Assembly (NCBI GenBank): GCA_019414205.1
Contig: DXML01000011.1
Span: 1-64,000 of the forward strand
From: Collinsella sp.
Lineage (GTDB): Bacteria > Actinomycetota > Coriobacteriia > Coriobacteriales > Coriobacteriaceae
Direction: 5' to 3'
DNA length: 64,000 bases
The position numbers were made by a program, and so were the translations under genes. The notes beneath the pieces are model-generated. The model saw only the letters and a list, made by a program, of their open reading frames with translations. It had not been told where the DNA came from and ran no database searches. Positions 59,112-64,000 of this stretch are shown here, in pieces (the stretch's first letter is position 1; every line of letters starts with the position of its first letter).

Positions 59112-60116
59112 TTATCGATTCTCGATGCTGCCGATGTTTTTGAGTTCGATGGAAATGAGGCCGTTGGGCTCGTTGACGAACTCGATGTACTCGGAGTTCG
59201 AGCCCATCTCGGCCGGAAAGCTGATCTCGATGCCCGTATCGGTACGAATCTTGTGGTTGCGCACGGCCGCGCGTTCGACCTGCTTGCGCTCCACGGGCAC
59301 ACGCTCAGGCACCTTCTCCTCAGTCAGTGCCGCGCGCACGCTCTCCTTGATAACCGGTTCGTCCTCAAAGACCTCATCGACGATATCCCAGGGCGGCAGC
59401 TCCTCGTCATCCTCGACTTTCTCGGCGACGGCAGCCTTAACCTTGGCGAGCGCCACGGCCGTATTGGCACCGTGCTCCTCGGCGACTTCCTCGACCACAC
59501 GCGTCACGGTGTCGATGACCTCCTTGCCTGATACGCCCGTGTCGCACTGCAGCAGGCCATCGGGGATAAGCATACGGTCCTCACCGGCAATCTTGCGCTT
59601 CTTGTCCACGTAACCGATCTCCATGGTGCTCGCACGCACGATGGCATAGCTCGGCACCTTTTGCGAGGGGTTCGGCAGAATGGCGTAGTGGCGCGCGATG
59701 TCGTTGCGCACCTCCCCCTCCTCGCGGCCCACTTCGTGCATAAAAGCCTGCTTGGAGCCCAGCAGCATCACGGCAAACCAGCGGGCATCCTCATCGTCGT
59801 CAAAATCGGCCACGAGCACGTCGGTTGACTCGGCTTTCTCGGCTTTGGTGAGCTCGGAGGAGATAAACTCCGCAATCTGCTGCGACAGGTCCACGAACTC
59901 GCGCTCGCCAAAGAAATAGCCCTTGAGCTCGCCGCCAAACGCAGAGTTCTCGGCAAACGTGGCGCGTTTATTGTCGGCCGAGGTACGTGCGCGGCGCAGA
60001 TGCGTGGTCACGAAGTTGCGCACGGTACGGCTCTCGATATCGAGCTCGCGCTGGCTCATAACGTTGACGGCAGAGTCAAAGTCCAGGATATGCAGAATCG
60101 CGTGATTGATTTTCAT
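59112..60116 (-). CDS. Nucleoid-associated protein, YejK/NdpA family
   Basis: The protein has about 334 residues and matches the NdpA/YejK family, found on the nucleoid in Gram-negative bacteria and present in some Gram-positives. 'INHAILHILDFDS' opens it, and 'VADFDDDEDARWFAVMLLGSKQAFMHEV' (core) is the region of highest match. An acidic insert near residues 215-250 precedes a basic segment. DNA association is by homology only. Start at ATG 60116 is chosen by spacing; ATG 60125 is also possible. Confidence 0.75.
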   Translation of the reverse strand: MKINHAILHILDFDSAVNVMSQRELDIESRTVRNFVTTHLRRARTSADNKRATFAENSAFGGELKGYFFGEREFVDLSQQIAEFISSELTKAEKAESTDVLVADFDDDEDARWFAVMLLGSKQAFMHEVGREEGEVRNDIARHYAILPNPSQKVPSYAIVRASTMEIGYVDKKRKIAGEDRMLIPDGLLQCDTGVSGKEVIDTVTRVVEEVAEEHGANTAVALAKVKAAVAEKVEDDEELPPWDIVDEVFEDEPVIKESVRAALTEEKVPERVPVERKQVERAAVRNHKIRTDTGIEISFPAEMGSNSEYIEFVNEPNGLISIELKNIGSIENR

Positions 60117-60191
60117 ATACGGCATTCCGTTCTAGATCGATTTCGGCACGAACCAGTATAGCGGTCGAGCCCTCCCCGAGCGCATCGAAGA

Positions 60192-60224
60192 TTGGTGCAT
60201 CTGGGACAGGTTGCTTTGCACCAA
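60192..60224 (+). repeat. GGGACAGGTT hairpin (family F), copy 2
   Basis: TTGGTGCA pairs with TGCACCAA around a loop with GGGACAGGTT. It lies three bases beyond the DUF2974 stop. Confidence 0.6.
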
Positions 60225-60227
60225 TGG

Positions 60228-61388
60228 CTAGCGCAGGAGCTCGGACTGCCAAGCCTCGAGCTGTTCTGCCAGACTCTTACCGGCAGCGGACATGTCGATC
60301 TGGGGTCGTTTGGGCAGCAGTGCGCACTTAAGGATTGCCACGATGGTCTGCGAGACAAAGCGTCGCGTATCCTTGTCAAAGCCTTGTGCAGCCTGGAGCA
60401 TCACGGGCAGGCTCTCGCGCAGATTCCCAGCGATATCCGCAAACCGCTCAGCACCCGTAGCCTCAAACACGGAGAACAATGCATCTACAAAACGCTCGCG
60501 CTCGGCAGGCCCCACTGCAAGCAGCATCTCGCGAATGGAGCCATCAACGTATCGAGCACCGGCGGACAGGCGCTCACAGTACACGAAGTCGCGACCATCA
60601 ACCACCCAGCTAAAGGGATTGTGCTGCAGCAGGCTGAACTCAGTGCTCTCAACGATGGCATAGTCCTCCTGTGTCTCGAACATCATGCCAAAGATCGACG
60701 ACCGAGGTAGCGTCTTATCGATGCGGCCGGAAAGATCGGCAAAGGCGTTGCCGTTCAGAAACTCCTCGACGAAGCCAGGACCATCATGGGAATACACCCG
60801 TTCGATTCGCTCACGGGCGACATCGGAGCACATCGCCGCACCGTACACCGCAAGGTTTCCACCCTTGGAATGACCTCCGCACAAAAGCGGCCCGTCAATC
60901 GCATCCGCCGCCTCGTCCACATAGCGCGCCGCGGATTCCTGGGCCGGCACAGGACACCGGAACGCCATGTTAAAGTCCTCTTTCCAGCCCACAATCGTAC
61001 TGTCGGTCCCCCGGAAGGAAAGATAGCTAAACCCCGCCGGAAACCGGAACGCCATGGCTGCAAACTGCTCTGTCGCCACCACATCGCTCACGGCACGATA
61101 GCCGCAAACGTGCACGCCACGGTAGCGAGGGCTTGCTGCCACGGCCTCCAACAAGGCCCTGCTCCCCTCTGGATCCCACAGGTCGCCAATCATGTCCCGA
61201 TAGCACTCGGCACGAAGCAGCTCGCGTACGTCTAGGCCCTGCCAGTTCGTCAGCTCCGCCATATCACCCGGCAAACGCAAATAGGACAACCACGCAAAGA
61301 CCAGGCTATCCACCGCGCAGAACGGCCGTTCCTCAAACGGGTCAAACGCCGTCTGGGCATAGGTCAAAAAATTAGGCGAATCCGACAT
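60228..61388 (-). CDS. DUF2974 (Mbeg1-like) alpha/beta hydrolase-like protein
   Basis: The protein has 386 residues. 'FCAVDSLVFAWLSYLRLPG' near the start and 'YLSFRGTDSTIVGWKEDFNMAF' match DUF2974, and 'LLCGGHSKGGNLAVYGA' is a GxSxG-type nucleophile elbow with Ser near residue 173. 'RVYSHDGPGF' follows. So a lipase-like fold is likely, with unknown substrate. No signal peptide is seen. The gene is bracketed by two family F hairpins in the same orientation (60192 and 61406). Confidence 0.8.
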   Translation of the reverse strand: MSDSPNFLTYAQTAFDPFEERPFCAVDSLVFAWLSYLRLPGDMAELTNWQGLDVRELLRAECYRDMIGDLWDPEGSRALLEAVAASPRYRGVHVCGYRAVSDVVATEQFAAMAFRFPAGFSYLSFRGTDSTIVGWKEDFNMAFRCPVPAQESAARYVDEAADAIDGPLLCGGHSKGGNLAVYGAAMCSDVARERIERVYSHDGPGFVEEFLNGNAFADLSGRIDKTLPRSSIFGMMFETQEDYAIVESTEFSLLQHNPFSWVVDGRDFVYCERLSAGARYVDGSIREMLLAVGPAERERFVDALFSVFEATGAERFADIAGNLRESLPVMLQAAQGFDKDTRRFVSQTIVAILKCALLPKRPQIDMSAAGKSLAEQLEAWQSELLR

Positions 61389-61405
61389 GGCCCTCCCATC
61401 AACTA

Positions 61406-61436
61406 TGGTGCATCGAGGACAGGTTATTTTGCACCA
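61406..61436 (+). repeat. GGACAGGTT hairpin (family F), copy 3
   Basis: TGGTGCA pairs with TGCACCA around a loop with GAGGACAGGTT. It lies 18 bases upstream of the DUF2974 start, in the same orientation as copy 2 on the other side of the gene. Confidence 0.6.
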
Positions 61437-61472
61437 AAAAGGCGCCCGGACCGTGTGGACTCGGACGCCTTC
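61437..61472 (-). terminator. Intrinsic terminator of ldh
   Basis: AAGGCGTCCG pairs imperfectly with CGGGCGCCTT on the minus strand, followed by TTTTT. It is about 30 bases after the ldh stop. Confidence 0.75.
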
Positions 61473-61502
61473 ATTGTAGCTTTTCGCTCTCGCGAGCTTG
61501 AT

Positions 61503-62453
61503 TTAGCAGGAGAAGTCGACGCTGTCGATGATGTCCTTGAGGGCCTTGGCGGAGGCAGTGAGCTCATGCTGCTCGTCATCGTTCAGCGGCACGGGGACGC
61601 GGCAGACAACGCCGTCGCGGCCAACGACGGTCGGCATGGAGATGGCAAGATCGGACAGGCCGTACTCGCCCACCATGAGCGAGGAAACGGGCAGAACGGT
61701 CTGCTCGTCACGCATGACGGCAGTGCAGATGCGCTTGACGGCCATGGCGACGCCGTAGTAGGTGGCGTGCTTCTTCTCGATGATGGTGTAGGCGGAGTTC
61801 TTGACGTCCTCGGCGATGCGCTTCTCGGCAGCCTCATGCTCCAGATGACCGTGAAGCTCGCAGAAGGTGTTCAGCGGAACGCCGGCAACCTGAGCGCTGG
61901 ACCAAGCGACAAACTCGGAGTCGCCGTGCTCACCCATGACATAGGCCTGGACATCGCGCGGGTCGACCTCGACGTGGGCACCAAGCATCTGCTGCAGACG
62001 GCCGGTGTCGAGCACGGTACCGGAACCGATGACGTGGCCCTCGGGCAGGCCGGACATCTTGATGGCGGCGTAGGTCAGAACATCGACCGGGTTGGAGACG
62101 ATGAGCAGAATGCCGTCGAAGCCGGACTTCTTAATCTCGGGGATAATGGACTTAAAGATGCTGACGTTCTTGTTGACCAGGTCCAGGCGAGTCTCACCGG
62201 GCTTCTGGGCAGCGCCAGCGGTGACGACGATCATGGCGGCGTCGGCGACATCGGAATAATCGCCGGCGTAGATCTTCATCGGCTCGGCAAACGTCATACC
62301 GTGCGCGATATCCAGGGCCTCACCCTCGGCGCGGTTCTTGTCCACGTCGATGAGGACCATTTCGGAGAACAGACCGCTCTGCATCAGCGCGAACGCCGAA
62401 GACGAACCGACGAAACCGCAGCCGACAATAGCGACCTTCTTCTCGTTAACCAT
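61503..62453 (-). CDS. ldh: L-lactate dehydrogenase
   Basis: The enzyme reduces pyruvate to L-lactate with NADH. It has 316 residues, normal length. 'VAIVGCGFVGSSSAFALM' binds NAD. The substrate loop 'GAAQKPGETRLDLVNKN' has Gln at the specificity position, as in lactate rather than malate dehydrogenases. 'YVMGEHGDSEFVAWS' has the catalytic His. The ATG at 62453 has a GGGAG site. The 200-base upstream region is AT-rich and holds one ACCGTTTACC (62572-62581), the same ten bases as in the distal arcA operator. Confidence 0.94.
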   Translation of the reverse strand: MVNEKKVAIVGCGFVGSSSAFALMQSGLFSEMVLIDVDKNRAEGEALDIAHGMTFAEPMKIYAGDYSDVADAAMIVVTAGAAQKPGETRLDLVNKNVSIFKSIIPEIKKSGFDGILLIVSNPVDVLTYAAIKMSGLPEGHVIGSGTVLDTGRLQQMLGAHVEVDPRDVQAYVMGEHGDSEFVAWSSAQVAGVPLNTFCELHGHLEHEAAEKRIAEDVKNSAYTIIEKKHATYYGVAMAVKRICTAVMRDEQTVLPVSSLMVGEYGLSDLAISMPTVVGRDGVVCRVPVPLNDDEQHELTASAKALKDIIDSVDFSC

Positions 62454-62654
62454 TAGAAACTCCCATCTCTCTCCACAAACAAGCCACCCGGGAACGACCC
62501 GAGCGGCTTGTCGTAATCCCAATACATCCAATCGGGACTTTGATTATGCTCCTATTCGCAGCCAAAAATCGACCGTTTACCGAAATTGTTTGCAGGATTC
62601 GTAAAATAACTGCACGAAATCGGTTTCGAGCTATTGACGAGTCGAAACAGGTTT

Positions 62655-63818
62655 CTAATACAGACCCGCCTCGCGGATGGCCTCGACAGCCAAAGCAATC
62701 TGGTCGGGCGGCAAGACCAGCGCCATGCGCACGTGCCCCTCGCCCGAAGGACCAAAGCTCGCGCCCGGCGTCACCACAACGCCGGCCTTCTCCATGAGCT
62801 CCTCGCAAAACGCCATGGAATCGGTGCGACCACCGGGAAGCTTGGCCCACACAAACATAGAGCCATGCGCGTTGGGACGCTCCCAGCCCAGGCCCTCAAG
62901 ACCGTCGCACAGGGCATCGCGGCGCTCCTGGTACTTCAGACGCTGCGCCTCGACCTCATCGCGCGGACCGTTCAGGCAGGCGATAGCAGCCTTCTGGATC
63001 GGGAAGAACATACCAAAGTCGATCTGGCCGCGCAGCTTGGCAAAGGCCGAGACCACATCCTCGCGACCGACCAAAAAGCCGATACGCGCACCGGTAACGT
63101 TAAACGACTTGGAAAGCGAGAAGAACTCCACGCCCACCTCAAGCGCACCAGGATACTGCAAGAAGCTGCCGCCCGGCTCGCCGTCGAACACGATGTCGGA
63201 GTATGCGTTGTCGTGAACGATGAGCAGGTCGTGCTCGCGGGCGAAAGCGATGATCTCCTCGTAGACCTCGGGCGTGCCCACCGAGCCCACCGGGTTGGCG
63301 GGCAGCGACACAATCATGTACTTGGCACGATCGGCCACCTCGGGATCGATACCCGCCACATAGGGCAGGTAATTGTGCTCCGCCACCAGCGGATAGTACT
63401 CGAGCTTGGCATCGGCGATCTTGGCACCTGCCTCAAAGACCGGGTAGCACGGATCGGGAACCAGAATGGTGTCACCCGGATCGAGCAGGGCAAGGCCCAA
63501 ATGGCCAACGCCCTCCTGCGTGCCGTTGCACGACTGCACCATAGACGGCGTAATGCCCGAAACGCCAAAGCGACGCTCGTAGTAATCGCACACGGCTTGC
63601 TTGAGTTCGGGCAGGTCGCGCAGGGCATACTTCCACATCTCGGGGTCCTGGGCCGCTTGCGTGAGCGCCTCGACCACGTGGTCGTACGGCTTAAAGTCGG
63701 GCGTGCCCACGCTCATGTTGTAAATGGTCTTGCCCTGAGCCTTCAGCGCAAGCAGTTTGTTGTTGAGCGAGGCGAAGACCTCCGCGCCAAAGCGGTCGAG
63801 ACGCTGCGATGCCTGCAT
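62655..63818 (-). CDS. Class I aminotransferase, DapL/PatA-like
   Basis: This PLP enzyme of 387 residues shows 'YNMSVGTPDFKPYDHVVEAL', 'SCNGTQEGVGHLGLALLDPGDTILVPDPCYP' (in two parts), 'PANPVGSVGTPE' and the PLP-lysine segment 'EFFSLSKSFNVTGARIGF'. This set fits LL-diaminopimelate or N-acetyl-LL-diaminopimelate aminotransferases and near relatives. The DAP operon six kilobases away lacks an aminotransferase, so this is a good candidate, though alanine- or aromatic-type activity is possible. The ATG at 63818 has a GGAAGG site. Confidence 0.8.
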   Translation of the reverse strand: MQASQRLDRFGAEVFASLNNKLLALKAQGKTIYNMSVGTPDFKPYDHVVEALTQAAQDPEMWKYALRDLPELKQAVCDYYERRFGVSGITPSMVQSCNGTQEGVGHLGLALLDPGDTILVPDPCYPVFEAGAKIADAKLEYYPLVAEHNYLPYVAGIDPEVADRAKYMIVSLPANPVGSVGTPEVYEEIIAFAREHDLLIVHDNAYSDIVFDGEPGGSFLQYPGALEVGVEFFSLSKSFNVTGARIGFLVGREDVVSAFAKLRGQIDFGMFFPIQKAAIACLNGPRDEVEAQRLKYQERRDALCDGLEGLGWERPNAHGSMFVWAKLPGGRTDSMAFCEELMEKAGVVVTPGASFGPSGEGHVRMALVLPPDQIALAVEAIREAGLY

Positions 63819-63836
63819 GGTGCCACCTTCCGATAT

Positions 63837-63867
63837 AAAAAAGCGGCGCTCCGACAAGAGCGCCGCG
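63837..63867 (-). terminator. Intrinsic terminator just before the aminotransferase gene
   Basis: GCGGCGCTC pairs with GAGCGCCGC and the minus strand continues into TTTTTT, ending about 20 bases before the aminotransferase start. It most likely ends the gene at the right edge of the window. Confidence 0.75.
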
Positions 63868-63935
63868 CGATACGGGCCATCAGATTGCAAAAGTGTAACG
63901 CTTGCAACCCCCGTATTGGTTCAATTTAGCCGACC

Positions 63936-64000
63936 TTAGTCAATGGGATTGAGCGCGTCGATCTGCGCAAGCCACAGACGCGAGCTGGCGTCACTCGGCA
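63936..64000 (-). CDS. 3' end of an unidentified gene
   Basis: The minus strand has an open frame running in from the window edge and ending 'SRLWLAQIDALNPID' with TAA at 63936-63938. A terminator follows about 70 bases on. Too short to identify. The 5' part is outside the window. Confidence 0.6.
   Translation of the reverse strand, partial: PSDASSRLWLAQIDALNPID

Noticed and set aside
1..64000. CRISPR array
   Set aside because: No set of regularly spaced direct repeats was seen; the repeats present are dispersed palindromes.
1..64000. tRNA or rRNA genes
   Set aside because: No cloverleaf with a T-arm GTTCGA pattern and no rRNA-like stretch was noticed; short tRNAs could still be missed by eye.

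Overview
The window looks like a chromosomal segment of a GC-rich gut actinobacterium of the class Coriobacteriia, most like Collinsella. This is judged from protein character and gene content: arginine deiminase fermentation, a Pta/AckA acetate branch, L-lactate dehydrogenase, an LPXTG-anchored C69 dipeptidase and a D-aspartate ligase. No rRNA, tRNA, CRISPR array or prophage was seen. Nearly all of it is ordinary coding sequence, but the gaps between genes are rich in stem-loop repeats.

Layout. 0.3-5.2 kb (minus): xerD, pyrG, a winged-helix protein and a DUF1846 protein. 5.4-12.9 kb (minus): an arginine fermentation region in the order arcA copy 2, PLP aminotransferase, arcA copy 1, arcB, ArcD/YfcC-like carrier. 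The two arcA copies appear identical over about 1.26 kb, while their promoters have diverged except for a paired CCGTTC operator. 13.3-17.1 kb (plus): ppk and rlmD. 17.2-22.1 kb: an IS3 remnant, then a minus-strand beta-glucoside operon (DMT transporter, GH1, PTS EIIBC) with a terminator in its leader. 22.3-24.5 kb (plus): DJ-1, maf and a P1 peptidase. 24.5-28.4 kb: a galactofuranose pair (glf and a GT2) and pta, with three copies of a long-stem repeat (family B). 28.6-31.2 kb: two ackA paralogues. 31.3-37.7 kb (minus): MFS, LysR, HIT, xseBA, zinc peptidase and rnd. 37.8-40.9 kb (plus): a lipid kinase with a 30-residue membrane peptide, and a secreted wall-anchored peptidase. 41.0-44.6 kb (plus): a tryptophan ECF importer (trpP, double-ATPase ecfA, ecfT) behind a leader peptide with three Trp codons and an attenuator. 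44.7-49.1 kb: Asp/Glu racemase with D-aspartate ligase, a MOSC protein and a secreted coiled-coil wall hydrolase. 49.1-53.2 kb (minus): a Ser/Thr kinase with an HTH partner, small membrane proteins and an M20 amidohydrolase. 53.3-57.3 kb (plus): a lysine riboswitch and a lysine operon in which lysA and dapA are fused in one frame, followed by dapB and dapH. 57.5-59.0 kb: an IS110/IS1111-type element. 59.1-64 kb (minus): a YejK-like protein, DUF2974, ldh, a DapL-like aminotransferase and the 3' end of one more gene.

Physiology. Arginine is converted by ArcA and ArcB to ornithine and carbamoyl phosphate. Acetyl-CoA yields ATP through Pta and AckA, and pyruvate goes to lactate through Ldh. Three wall-related gene sets are present: lysine/DAP synthesis, D-Asp for the interpeptide bridge, and galactofuranose. 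Two amino-acid supply operons carry clear RNA control: the lysine riboswitch and the Trp leader.

The most unusual content is the set of conserved stem-loop elements. Family A (two copies, about 137 nt) and family B (three copies) keep their interiors while the stems change with compensation. A looser set of short palindromes carries a GGGAC motif. No new defence system or biosynthetic cluster was recognised.
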